Source: Cristatella mucedo (Eukaryota; Bryozoa; Phylactolaemata; Cristatellidae). Taken from it: 64,000 nucleotides of DNA. Where the stretch lies: the NCBI GenBank assembly GCA_009760855.2, contig WPIO01000141.1, forward strand, positions 247,501 to 311,500, written 5' to 3'. A program made the position numbers and the translations under genes. Of this stretch, positions 50,840 through 61,871 are shown piece after piece. Numbering within the stretch: the stretch's first letter is position 1; each line of letters begins with the position of its first letter. The notes under the pieces were generated by a model. That model was not told where the DNA came from. It ran no database searches and worked only from the letters and a program-made list of their open reading frames with translations.

Positions 50840-51165
50840 GTCTTGACAAGACTTTCTGAACTTCACGACATCCCCTGACTTGACCACATTAAAAAAGAAA
50901 CTAAAAACGCACCTATTTATCGTAGCATTTCGTGGGTCCCTGTGATTAGTCCTTCACGTGCTTATGCGTGCTGACGCTGTGCATGCTGCCACTAATCACA
51001 CTTGCATGATGACCTTGTGATCTCACCCCTAACCATGTTATTCATGTTATTTATCAAGCATGATACCACTCGTGTTTCCTTTGCAGCAAAAGTAAAGCTC
51101 GTAGAAAGAGATTGAGTTCTCTGAGGGCTCTTAAGCAAGTGTATTATAATAATTTTTATATATTA
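50840..51165 (+). repeat. LINE-B 3' end
   Basis: TTCACGACATCCCCTGACTT and AACGCACCTATTTAT from the ORF2 end, 3' UTR with CTAACCATGTTATTCATGTT, and the core GTAGAAAGAGATTGAGTTCT before TATTATAATAA. Confidence 0.75.
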
Positions 51166-52075
51166 CACAGCAATGAATAGGGAACAAAAAGAAGCGAGCG
51201 AACAGGATGGAAGCCTACCTAGCGCACACGGCAAGGAAAAAGATCCGCAAAAAATGAAGCCGCTCAGTGAAGCCACCGAACTCAACCGAAACCATCTCAT
51301 GCGACCAACTCTACAAAATGGAGGAGACTCAAGAAGACGTCTGAGAACTTCGTGATGTCAAAGCTCAGTGAGCACCTCGTGCATGATAAGGTCAAAAATG
51401 GAATGACTGATGTCAAGGCTCGAGCATTACGTGACTTATGTCATGGTAGCTAGACCTGGTCCGACTGTAGACGCAGGCTCACGATCAGCGGCTCGCAGCC
51501 ACGTTCCGCTCTTCGCGCTGCTGATCAGTGGAGGGCGGCCATCTTTACTTGCACATCCGCACGAACGCGGTTAGCTGTTTAGGTTCATCACATCAGCATC
51601 AAAGAGCTGGAGCAGACGGCGGAGGGAAGACGAGGAACGCCTGTGATTGACCCGACACGATGTCACCACGAGCCGCGAGGGCCATTTCACGCCGTCACGG
51701 CAGCGTCTCCAGCGCTTCGTATCTGCGAGCGTTCCGCTTGCTTGCTATCTCAGCTCATTTCCTATTCGCCGCAGGTGAAGGCCGCTCTGAGGTCTCTGAG
51801 ACGATGCCATCTTCTCGACGAGCGATGGCTGTACCTGTCGTGCTTGACCGGCCACGGAGGCTACGCTTTGTCGCTGCTAATCTACGGCAGCCGCTTCACC
51901 GACAGAACTTGATTAGATTAAGGAATGTGCAAACCTGGGTAGCCGGAGCGAGGCCCGAGTGATAGTGTGGCAGTGCAGCTGCCGCGACCGGCGATAGCTG
52001 CCAGTACGCACCGCCGATTGTGGAGTCGTTGACACACCTTGCTTGCCGACGGAGAGCCGCAGTCCCACCACGTTC

Positions 52076-55000
52076 ATGGGTGGGTCAAAGGCGAATAACA
52101 AGCGGATTCTAAAATATGCCGCAATCGGCTTCACGGTGGCTGTCGGTAAGTTTGGGCATACCCACTTCTGAGAAGTGATATGGTTTTCATTGCTAGTGGA
52201 CATCTGGAGCACCTTTGCGTTCCTTCACAGATCGAAGCATTGCAGCTCGAAGCTCGAAGTCAGGTCCTTAAAAGTTTCTGAAAGCGTCAGCGCCGTGGAC
52301 GAAGGCCTACCCGCTTTTGTCAGAGCCTCTCTTGCCACCCGTGGTCATCTTGCCATCTTGCCGCCGCCTTTAATCGCGTCTCAGATAGGCTGCTCTATCA
52401 GCGAGAGCGGCGATGTGCTTGCCATGCCTCTGCGTGGCGAGAGCTAAGTACTAAGCACGGGTTCTCGAAGCTAGGTGCCAGGCCCGTGAAACAGCGTCTT
52501 CGACGTCAACCAGCGCGTCCAGCTCGTCGAGCTTGCATGTTGACCGTGATGGCGAACTGTGTCGCACAATCTGTCCTTGGTCGAATCGTATGTCGGCAGG
52601 TCTGCCAGGCGTGACGATTGGGTGACTCCTGTGATGCAATAGCAAAGGACCTCGGGGCCTGGTCTTGTGGAAAGCTGACGTCAGCAGCTGCTGGCAGCTG
52701 CTGACGTTTGCTTGGCTGAGATGAGGCACCGGCTAGCACTTGTATGGATGTATCTGCTATGAACAAAAAAAGTTTACCACAGTATTTGTCTGGGCACCAA
52801 CTAGAGCGACATCACATTCAACGTTAAATCTGAACTTTCTCGTTTTCCTGGGAGATTGCATCATGGCAGCAACTAATGATTCTGTTTTGAGACAGACTCG
52901 AGCTCTGAAAGCGAGGGCTGATTTTGGCAGGCGGTGTAAATAGCAGCTTGCTTTGCGCTGTGTGCAATGCAAGGAGAACGCAATAAGATAATTACGGCTC
53001 GGCCACCAGCAGGTCGGGGCCTACTGTGAGTATCGCGAGGTCGGGGCCTTCTGTGAGGTCGGGGTCTACCGTGAGGAGCGCGAAGTCGTGGCCTCCTGAA
53101 TAGCGCTCGGGGCCTCCTGTGAGGAGCGCGAAGTCGGGACCTCCTGCGAGTAGCGAGCGCTCGGGGCCTCCTGTGAGGAGCACGAGTTCGGGACCCACTC
53201 TGAGGAGCACGAGAGAACTTCTCGAGCTGCTCCCGTCGGTGCTGTTTAGGAGCACTTTCAGGGTCAGGGTCACCAGGTGCGACGTCGGCGATTCCGTTAA
53301 ATCTAATTGGGTGCCGCCGCCTCGGGGTTCTGCCTAAGGCTGCTGCTATCGCAGCCGATGCATGCCGGGCAGACAGCAGGTTCGCGCTCCTGCTGGGGCT
53401 CAGTCTCAGCCCTGCTTAATGGGGCTGCTATCAAATTGTGCCTCCGCCGTTAGAAAATAGGAAGCAGCACCCGAAGGTACCGTAGCTTGCTGTGCGTAGC
53501 TGTTTGCTAATTAGTCTCTTTTTCGCGAGCACCTGGGTTGCGGTCACCCAGTGCCCAAGAAGTCTGATCAAAGAGGTTGCAGTTGATGATTGTCAGGCAT
53601 AAAGTCAAGCCTTTCTGTGCGTACGTAACGCTACGCTTCATTAATGGATATCGCAAGTCATTTACCGAGAACAGTAACCATGGTAAGCTTATAACCGAAA
53701 ACGCCATGTGCATGTGAGGGATCAGTCGGGATGAATCGACCGACTAATTTGCCGAGTGCAACATAGTAAAGGCTAGGTCAACCAAACGAGGCTCTTGGTT
53801 GTGGCTCACTCTTACTAATTTGGCTTACTGCGACCGTTTATTCTTATTTTACTCCTTTACTGCCTAGCGTGACGTGCCTAACTTTTGGATCGAACTGACA
53901 GCACTACAATAATTGAATTCAAGCAATTCTTCCTATAGTGCCACATTATTAACTAAGCTGATCTGGCCCGCCCAGTGGTTAAGGTGCTCGCACCGACCAA
54001 GGTCTGTTTGATGTTGTGGGCTAGAAACCTGTGGCACGTGGGAAGCACATGCGAATAGAGATTCAGTTATCTTAAGGCGGTACACAAATTAATTTACTTA
54101 CATATATAGTTGAAAAGCAGGTTTCTTACCCAATCCTCTAATTATGCGTTATATATATATATATATTACACATAATTATATTACGCATATATATTACACA
54201 TATATACACATATTATAACGTACAATATTACACATATATACAAATATATATTACACATAATTATGCGTTATATATATATATAAATAAATATATATATATA
54301 TATATATATTACACATAATTAGAGGCGTGAGTAGAAAACCTGCTTTTCAACTGCCTTTGCATCCTCCTTTGGATTCCTTCCTACCAGGCTACTGCATAAG
54401 CTTCAGCCTTCTCGTGCCCTCAGATTACTTGTGAACGATCAATTAGCTAATATATTCCTACGCTTAAAAACATTATGCGACAGGAGCTTTGGCTCTGCAT
54501 GTCCTATACAGTGGAAGTCACTTCCACAAATCTTACACGACATCTCTCCTGCTGCTGTTGTGTGCGCCTGTGGCTTCTAGGCGCTGATGTATGCCCCGCT
54601 TGCGGCGAGTGGTTGAGCCTTTGACGTAAGCATGTGGCCCAACACAGAGGCACTCCCGTATCTGTGGTGAGTCAGTCAGCCCCAGCTCGTATATGCACCC
54701 GCTGGGGGAATAAAGACGAGCGTCTCGTTCACCACTCACGTTCGCTCGCTCGTGTCTTCGTGTCTCCGCGAGACTCCACTTGCGCTGCTGCCGCCAGAGA
54801 CACAGTAACGTAACACTGCCTACCGTAGAACATTACTCTAGGCCGCCATGAGCTACAATTTCCATGCTACTACCTTCCTCAAGTGCCCTCCTGCTGGTAT
54901 ATTTCGCACTTAGCAGTCTGTTGCTTGCGATGAAGTGCATTAGATATCTTATGTAAACCGAAAGCCGATTTTGATTGCGCTTTATAAAATCCTCCTGCAT

Positions 55001-58000
55001 AGCACCCTCTATATCTGATAGTGACTTCGTGGAGCTATGGAGGGCATACTTGACGGTACGAGGACCCTTTACCCTAAGAAAGTAAGATAGATCGCAATCT
55101 GTAAGACAGATCACAATCTGTAACTCCACAAAGCCACAGTGATTGGATGGGTGTTACGCTAGAGCTTTCTGTTGAGCAATCAAAGCCTAAGCGGTCATTA
55201 GGTGCTCACATGGTAGCCAAAAGACTGCATGTCACGCAACAAAGAGAAAGTGGGAAACAAAGCTGAGTCAGGAAGGATAGCCAAGGAAGTGAATACTAGA
55301 GAAGTGGTAGTTTGGGACGGCTTGAAAAAATCTTTTGCCACGGTCAGCAGCAGGAGAAGAGTCGATTATTAAAGTAGAACACAATAAAGTAGAAAACAAT
55401 AGAGATACTTGATGGAGGAAGATTGTATTCGTTAAGAACGATTTTAATTGAGTAGGAATATAAGGAAGCCAAGAGGAGGAACTATCAGCTAATAAACTGA
55501 CCTATGAAAAGTGTCTGGGAGCAAACTTTTCTGCTGCTCTATGGTCGTATCAGCGTGTGTTTATAAAGTAAACAGTAAAGGCTAATAGCCTCATTTTACA
55601 GCGACAGAAGATCGTTGCCGGCTATCACCAGCGCTTGCCAGAGGCATTAAGGATCGCATACTGAATTGCTAAAACCCAGGACCTGGGTCGTAAACAGCGA
55701 GGTGATCCGAAAAAATAGCCCCTGATAAAATAACCACGAAAAAATAGCCCGCAAAATAGCCCGCACACAAAAAAGCCCAAGACAAAGTAGCCCCGAAAAA
55801 AAGTATCCCCGACAAAGCTGATTATTTTGAGATAAAAAATATACTAACAAAGACCTATGATACAAAATTAGGGTTTAGGGTTAATCCTTTGTTTAATAAC
55901 AAATCTTTTCCTGTCTGTGATTCTATTTTCTCTATTTCGACTGATCAATGTGGACAGGAACGGTTAAAGAGTATGGCAGCAAACTAAAAAAAAAATAAGA
56001 AAAATGTGGAGTATTAGTAAATAGTTCTTGAATTATTTTTAGTCTTGCAAAACAAAAATATTTCAATGCGTTTTCACTTTTTAAAATTTTTCGTAGAGTA
56101 TATTTTAAAATTTTCATTTTCATTATTGCAATGGAATATGTTCGATTTCATAAGCTAATGGAGTGTAAATGATTTGGAAAAATATTCTTTTAATTTTGTC
56201 GGGGCTATTTTGTCAGGGGCTATTTTGTTGGGGTGCCGAGCACCTTACCCCTGAAGTTGGAAAACGTAGATGAAGGTCGTGAAATATCAGCAGTAATGGT
56301 AGAAATATGATTCTGCACAAATGCAGGTTTTAGCAATCCAGACACGGAGCGGCCTTTTTGACCAATCGGCTATCTTTTGAGCCCGTCTATTAACAGCCAG
56401 GGTCTGTTTACAGCTTAATGAGATGCACTACTTCATAAGAATTCGTTGATTATATTTTATAGTCAATCCTTGCCTAATATTGATAAAGCGTGTGTTTAAT
56501 TTTAGTTATATCATATTTTTTACGCACAGGCTGCGCCTTCGGAGTTGTTATTGGGTGGTTTTCTAAAGGCGAGCGCGAGAGTGTCACCGATGGTCACGAA
56601 GGACATCAGCCGACACCATCACCCTACGATTGGACAGCACAGCTTTTGAATGAAATTAAAGCCGATAAGATCAAGCAGAATCTGAGGTAAGATATACACT
56701 CGGTTATGGGCAGAAACAGTGCCATGCTGTTTGAGTTCTGTATTTGGCAGCCATGGCACCGGCACTTTAGCCTTTACCGCTTAGAAGCTTTAGCTCTGCA
56801 CGTCCTAGACTGTGGAACTCACGTCCACAATTCTTATGCAACGACAAATACTCTCCTACTGCCGACTATGGCTCATCCTTTCCAGCTGTCCTGTGCTGCT
56901 ACTTCCATGTTACTCACTATCTCAACTGCTCTCTTGACTCATCTATGCTTCCCACTTTCTCTTTGTACTTGTGTACCAATGCTTTGATCCCTCCCAGCCT
57001 TCGAGCACCTCGAATTCTCCTAACTGATGAGCTGCATGTATTGATGATATCCGTGCATTGATGGCAGAAAATTTTCCTAAATTAAATGACGATACAACTA
57101 ACTTACTAGTTATGGCAAACCGAGTTTGATTCAGTAATTGGAAAGGTTGACGCTCAAAATTGGCTCTGCAAGCATTTCTCCTGTTGAATCTCCGGGAAAT
57201 CTAGGTGCCATGTGCGTGATCATCATGCTGCGTGAGACGAAGTCTGTTGGCTACTGAATGCATGCCGAAAGCCGCCCAGGCTTCGAGTGCGCTATACAAA
57301 ACTCTCCCGCGTAACACCCACATAGACTTGGTGGCTTTTTGGAGTTATAGTCCACTAACCACATTTGCATGCTGACCCAGTGCATGTAACCCCTAACCAT
57401 GTTATTCATTTTGTTTGTTTTTCAAGCATGATTTTACTTACTATTCTATTGCGTATCACTTTGCAGCAAATGTAAAGCGCCTAGAAAGAGATTAAGTTCT
57501 CTGAGGGCGCTTTATCAAGTGCAATATTATTATTATATTATTATTATAGGCGGAGATACATTAATACATTAAACCAGCTAACTTGGCATATTGATGTGCT
57601 TTGGGTGACAGTTTCTTTAAATGGATGCGAATTGATTGTAGACTTTAAAGTAACTGCAAGATACCTCTGAAATCGAGATGGCAAGACTAGTGTGTACTGT
57701 AGTTTATTACCAAATGGGAGGCTTGTTCCTCCGTTTCTGGATAAGGGTCGTCACAGTAAGGACAAAATGCTCCAAATGACTATCTAAACGGCATTTATTT
57801 TCCAAAGATGCAATATCCTGGGGCAAAAGATGACAAATAAGAGTAGTTACCTAGCTGAAATTCTGTACCAGTCTCGCTTGAATATTGCTGTGAGCAAGCA
57901 CAAGCAAGCGGCCGCAGTGTGACAACGAGGAGCAGATTTACGGTTGTCTCCCCGTTGTCTTCCGCTTCGCTCAAGATAAGTTGCTTGATTTTCTGACGAT

Positions 58001-58785
58001 AGCTCACATCGATAATACGGCTGTTAATTTTTTCGGATATTTCTGAAAACATGTATGCCGCCATAAAGTGCTTTCACGTTGTGACAACATGATCCATTCG
58101 GTCAGTACGCGTCGGTCAGCGTAGCCTGGCGGCTAACGGCCAGCTCGATATACTGCCTAACGCCAGCCCAGGCCAATGAACCTTACTAGGGTACAAGTTT
58201 AGTGACAGTTTAGAAAAAATTAAGTGATGAGTAGGTGCCGACCCTTTCCAAATAATGAACGAGGCAGCAATGAGACTGAAATTTTCGACAACTTGGTCCG
58301 GAGGTTTTTATCCTTCTTTCCTTCGACAATGTTAGAACATGGCAGTTACACGCGAGCAGTTCCGGAGCCGAAGGCTGTGCCGATTCTATTTCAATATGAG
58401 CCTCAAAATCGCAATTATCGCTATTTCAACCATTAGTGGCCGTATAACAGAAGCTCTGTGGATGCTCATATTACTCGCAGACCGCGACCCTGACCTTGAA
58501 AGGATCAATGGATCTTGTCTGGATCCTTTGAACAAGCGGAGAATTTCAAGGCCTAATTAGGACCTTCAAAGAATTCGTTGCGCCTACGCTTTTTCTCGTC
58601 AAATATATCGCGTTTTTCTCTGAAGAAACATGACGCTACAGCCCCATCTTGCTGGCACAGAAGATAACAAGAACCTTGCTCAGAAGCTGGTGGATCAATG
58701 GCGACAGATGGGTCTCGATGAAGCCCAGCTTGTCAGCTACGACGTCTTGCTCTCGTATCCTGGAAACAAGACTAATAGAAATAGA
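52076..58785 (+). CDS. FOLH1/NAALAD2-like: Glutamate carboxypeptidase II / NAALADase family protein, first three coding exons
   Basis: Type II membrane zinc peptidase family (FOLH1/PSMA, NAALAD2) that removes C-terminal glutamate from peptides such as NAAG or folyl-polyglutamate outside the cell. Exons: 52076-52145 ([18 protein letters not shown]..., donor GTAAGT), 56530-56686 (acceptor CACAG, donor GTAAGA), 58626-58785 (acceptor GAAG, donor GTAAGT). Phases 1, 2 and 0 join cleanly into 129 residues. A short basic cytoplasmic tail is followed by a signal anchor at about residues 12-32 (ending VVIGWF), then a linker, then PHLAGTEDN (82-90) and [14 protein letters not shown], which align with the start of the human ectodomain. 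N-glycosylation sequons NMT (77-79) and NKT near the end match conserved human positions. The PA, peptidase M28 zinc-site and dimerisation parts are not found, so the gene continues past the window. FOLH1, NAALAD2 and NAALADL1-type orthology cannot be separated here. Confidence 0.88.
53005..53215 (+). repeat. GC-rich minisatellite, unit about 30 bp, in carboxypeptidase intron 1
   Basis: Imperfect copies of a unit like GGGGCCTCCTGTGAGGAGCG with CGAAGTC spacers. The Leu/Gly-rich minus-strand frame here (52992-53273) is a by-product. Confidence 0.8.
53960..54100 (+). repeat. SINE-A
   Basis: CCCAGTGGTTAAGGTGCTCG (A-box region), CCGACCAAGGTCTGTTTGAT, degenerate B box, then tail GCGAATAGAGATTCAGTTAT and ACACAAATTAATTTAC. 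Confidence 0.7.
54108..54352. mobile_element. Hairpin-like MITE with about 40-bp terminal inverted repeats
   Basis: The left end AGTTGAAAAGCAGGTTTCTT and the reverse complement of the right end AGTTGAAAAGCAGGTTTTCT match; similarity continues through CCTCTAATTATG. The interior is AT-rich (TATATATA, ATTACACATA). No coding capacity. It sits between SINE-A and a LINE-A fragment. Confidence 0.7.
54385..55060 (+). repeat. LINE-A 3' part, split by a solo LTR
   Basis: 54385-54555 covers the [20 protein letters not shown]-type segment to the CTCCTGCTGC site. After the LTR the LINE resumes at 54816 (CTGCCTACCG) and decays through GAGCTACAATTTCCATGCTA to about 55060. Confidence 0.75.
54556..54815 (+). 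mobile_element. Solo LTR of an LTR retrotransposon
   Basis: A 260-bp block beginning TGTTGTGTGCG and ending GTAACGTAACA, flanked by the 4-bp direct repeat CTGC (54552-54555 and 54816-54819). It interrupts LINE-A sequence that otherwise continues across it. AATAAA lies at 54709-54714, consistent with an LTR polyadenylation signal. No internal retrotransposon genes are adjacent, so recombination to a solo LTR is inferred. Confidence 0.75.
55110..55380 (-). repeat. LINE-A 3' fragment
   Basis: Antisense: TCTGTAACTCCACAAAGCCA, GTGGGAAACAAAGCTGAGTC, CCACGGTCAGCAGCAGGAG. It faces the preceding LINE-A piece (tail to tail). Confidence 0.7.
55575..56265 (-). repeat. SINE-B interrupted by a TIR element
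   Basis: Antisense SINE-B at 55575-55701 (AATAGCCTCATTTTACAGCG, CTATCACCAGCGCTTGCC, GACCTGGGTCGTAAACAGCG) stops at CGAG and resumes at 56237 with CGAGCACCTTACCCCTG. Confidence 0.7.
55702..56236. mobile_element. Non-autonomous TIR element, about 535 bp
   Basis: The left end contains AAAATAGCCCCTGATAAAAT and, in reverse complement, the right end contains AAAATAGCCCCTGACAAAAT. CGAG directly flanks both ends (55698-55701, 56237-56240). Subterminal AAAATAGCCC motifs are repeated several times on the left side. The interior is AT-rich with no transposase. The superfamily is unclear; a 4-bp duplication would be unusual for hAT (8 bp). Confidence 0.75.
56780..57570 (+). repeat. LINE-A 3' part interrupted twice by LINE-B pieces
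   Basis: LINE-A segments: 56780-56968 (TTTAGCTCTGCACGTCCTAG...TTCTCTTTGT), 57225-57358 (GCTGCGTGAGACGAAGTCTG...TTTTTGGAGTTATAG) and 57548-57570 (GGCGGAGATACATTAATACA). LINE-B RT sequence occupies about 56970-57222 (TTAAATGACGATACAACTAA) and a LINE-B 3' end with ATT tail occupies about 57360-57547. All are in plus orientation in intron 2 of the carboxypeptidase gene. Confidence 0.75.
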
Positions 58786-59075
58786 GTAAGTAAGGCTGCT
58801 TTATATCGCGCTACTACGGCTAGACCGCGGAGTTGGTTTAACATCTACGCTACTTTTCTGCGGGCTTAAAGTAGATTCACCATTGAACAAACTACGCATT
58901 ATTAAACTTTTCGAGGGCAAGAAAAACAACGTCTGTAGATGCCTCAATAAGTCTGCTACATCCGTAGGACAGAACGGCTTGTAATAAGTCTTTGTAGCGG
59001 CGCCCCGAGAGACAAACTCAATCTCTATTCAGGCGCAATGTAACTCGCTGCAAGAGAATCCAAAACCAAGAGTAA

Positions 59076-59175
59076 ATGGCAAGCGCGACGGAGCGCGACG
59101 GAGCGCGACGAAGCGCGACGGAGCGCGACGAAGCGCGACGGAGCGCGACGGAGCGCGACGAAGCGCGACGAAGCG
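59076..59175 (+). repeat. 10-bp tandem repeat
   Basis: About ten copies of GAGCGCGACG, alternating with AAGCGCGACG. Both strands remain open through it. Confidence 0.9.
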
Positions 59176-59662
59176 TACATGCTTACGCAAAAGCGCACAC
59201 AAGCGCGCAAGGAGACAGTCGGCGGGGCCGGTCTGTGGTAGCCAGCTTATCAGCCTGCGCCGCAATCGTTCATATATCAGCAGCCAATGCGCTGAGGTGT
59301 AAAAGAGGAAAACGTTACTCGGGTAGAAGGGCGGCAAACTAAGCGGGACAGCGGTCCATTCATAGACATAAGAGCTAAATGAGACAAATTCAAGGGCGTA
59401 GGTGACAGAAGATAGCAGAGAGTTCCGGACGCTCAATGCTCACGAGCTGACGGTCCAATGAGCATGAGATTTCAATTTAGCACAGCAAAAGGCGAGTCGA
59501 CTGAAAGCCAAAGAGCTGGTGATGCGAACGAGTAAAGCTGGAGAGGCAAGGAGGTTGGACAGGGAGCTGGCGGTGCGAGCGAGAGATACGTCACGTGAGA
59601 GCATCTTTAAGTTGATTTCTATACTTGATAGGGACCAAGGGAATCTCAGATGTATAGGTAGT

Positions 59663-59990
59663 GTGACGCGGCAGCAGCGCAGTGTGACGCGGCAGCAGCG
59701 CAGTGTGACGCGGCAGCAGCGCAGTGTGACGCGGCAGCAGCGCAGTGTGACGCGGCAGCAGCGCAGTGTGACGCGGCAGCAGCGCAGTGTGACGCGGCAG
59801 CAGCGCAGTGTGACGCGGCAGCAGCGCAGTGTGACGCGGCAGCAGCGCAGTGTGACGCGGCAGCAGCGCAGTGTGACGCGGCAGCAGCGCAGTGTGACGC
59901 GGCAGCAGCGCAGTGTGACGCGGCAGCAGCGCAGTGTGACGCGGCAGCAGCGCAGTGTGACGCGGCAGCAGCGCAGTGTGACGCGGCAGT
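59663..59990 (+). repeat. 21-bp minisatellite, about 15.6 near-perfect copies
   Basis: Unit GTGACGCGGCAGCAGCGCA followed by two further bases, repeated with essentially no variation. Because 21 is a multiple of three and the unit lacks stops, it reads as SVTRQQR repeats on plus and LLPRHTA repeats on minus. The surrounding open frames (59519-59992 plus, 59591-60031 minus) have no recognisable flanking domain. Confidence 0.95.
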
Positions 59991-60249
59991 GACGTCGATG
60001 ATGAAAGGCCCGACGACGACGAGCTAGACATGAAGACTTAAAGACCTGCTCATTTTCACTCTATTTGCTAACAAGTTAGAGCAAAGGCTAACGGTAGGAA
60101 TAAGGGGAATCGCAATAATACAGATAAGATGCCACAAATCCTTGAAATAGTTTGGCTGTAACTCGTCAGGATGTTGGCAGCCACCCAGGTGTGAATGTCA
60201 CCAATTTAGGCTAAGGAGTTCGTTAGTCAGATGCCTAGGAAGGCTGAAC

Positions 60250-61860
60250 AAAGCCAATGTGTAGGTATGGTGAAGTTTCATTGACGACGTTGATATAAAA
60301 GTCGATATTCTGCTTAGAAGTGGAATCGTTCATAAGAACAGCACAGACAGTGAAAGTGAGAGAGGAGAACAGACAAGACACGTGACCAGCACGGCATCTA
60401 AGCAGTTCAGGCGCTCGATCTTCTGATGTCCCGCCGCTCTGCTATCGAATCTGCACTCTGACGTCTCGCAGGGAGCTAAAATCTAAATATCAATATAACC
60501 ACTGGCGAAAAAGAAAGAGTGAGCTTCATGTTATAGCTTTATTCGGCTATTAAACGTAGAAAATAGGCCTCGCGATACCAATGACGATGAGGCCTATTTT
60601 TTCTCCCTTGTGAAATAATCATATCATTCATGAGACGTTTGGTGCGAATTTAGCTTAGAGTCTTCACAACGATAAAATTCATCCGATAGAGTTGCAACAC
60701 CTGCACTTTAAATAATTTACGTAATGCACAGAATCAGGCCCAAGATTTAAAAAAGTTGGAATGGGTACGCAGCAGTATTGTCCCAGCCTTTGATCTTGAT
60801 TATACCGAAATTCTTGGCGACATTAGGAAAAGCTAAAAACCAACCAGTTTCACTGAGCCATTTCTCTGTCCGAGGGAATTGGCCTTCAGTGTGGCTGGGC
60901 CTAATGAAATTTTGGAAGTCGTGACTAATAGCAAGGGCGACCGACGTGACTTTGTATGGTGCCGAAGCTGAAATCATCTTTTTTCCTATGTGCATTGCTT
61001 AGCTGCTTTGCTTGATTGAGTGGGTGTTACTACTAACGGGTCCTTTAAACCAGCGGTTTTTAGTATTTTCTTCTGTGCTTGTGCGCATGCTTGCCCAAGC
61101 AAGCAAGCTACTAGCTGATTCAAAAGCCTCTTTTTGTATACCACGCCTGTCATTCGTTAGAGGTTGATGCTTCTCTTTGAGCGGCTTGTAAAATGCTTGA
61201 ATGGAGAACAAGTTCTCCTGGGGCGATATACACCGGAGTCCTCCTCCTCCTCCTCATCATCATTATTATTATTACCATTACTCTTACTGTGTATGCAGCT
61301 AGAAACTAGGGGACATTTAATCCATGCATGCATAGTCGGCTTTACCTCTAGTCTAATTTATAGAGTAACCGACGACTAAATGCAGCGATTGTTACACAAT
61401 TTCCTGTGAGAAAAAGAAATGAGTTGCCTGCTGCACAATGCATGATCTCGGTGGAAAAGAACATGCATCACCAGAACTAAGATCGTGAGCTAAGACCAAG
61501 AGGAAAGAGTAAAATAAAAAAAATTAACTACCTCAAATCAGGAGATGAATTAATATCAGTCTGCATGTCGTTACAAGAGTTCGGAGAGAATAGGAACGGA
61601 TTTCAAGGTCTATAAGTGATTTGAAGCTCGTTAGAGGCACACATAAACAGCAGAGGCAGAAGAGTGGGGAGTGCAATACGTGGGCCAGATGAGCACGCGT
61701 TTTTGATGGATAGGCAGCAGCAAGCGAAGAAGAAGAGAGATACTAATGGCGGTCGACGAGAGCACGTGTCTATTCGCGTGCTTCGCGAGTGGCTTCTCGA
61801 GTCTTCTGATGCATCATTCAGGGTGAGGCCGGCTGCTGGGTTCACGCTGGTTAGAGTAGG
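60250..61860. other. Stretch without recognised genes
   Basis: Within the presumed carboxypeptidase intron 3. A short region at 61140-61290 ends in TCCTCCTCCTCCTCATCATC and may be an old SINE or LINE tail. No exon matching the next part of the carboxypeptidase was found. Confidence 0.4.
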
Positions 61861-61871
61861 CCGAGCTGGTT

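Larger units (their letters stand above)
58985..60250 (-). repeat. Possible third LINE-like family with embedded tandem repeats
   Basis: The start (GGCGCCCCGAGAGACAAACT) resembles the antisense tail of SINE-A/LINE-B. Parts such as GAGATTTCAATTTAGCACAG recur near 62560 (GGATTTCAATTTAGTGCCAA), and TTGGCAGCCACCCAGGTGTG near 60175 resembles the LINE-B RT region. I infer a diverged CR1/L2-like copy but cannot define its limits. Confidence 0.35.

Noticed and set aside
51643-51962. Overlapping plus-strand frames just upstream of the carboxypeptidase gene
   Set aside because: No recognisable family and no splice chain to the exon at 52076; probably GC-rich upstream sequence.
52076-52145. Exon 1 as part of a mitochondrial inner-membrane peptidase (IMMP2L-like)
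   Set aside because: The similarity was short; the next exons (56530, 58626) fit the carboxypeptidase II family in phase and sequence.
59663-59990. CRISPR-like array
   Set aside because: Direct repeats without unique spacers, in an animal genome.
59519-60031. Proteins of SVTRQQR or LLPRHTA repeats
   Set aside because: Explained by the 21-bp minisatellite; no start context, flanking domain or splice signals.
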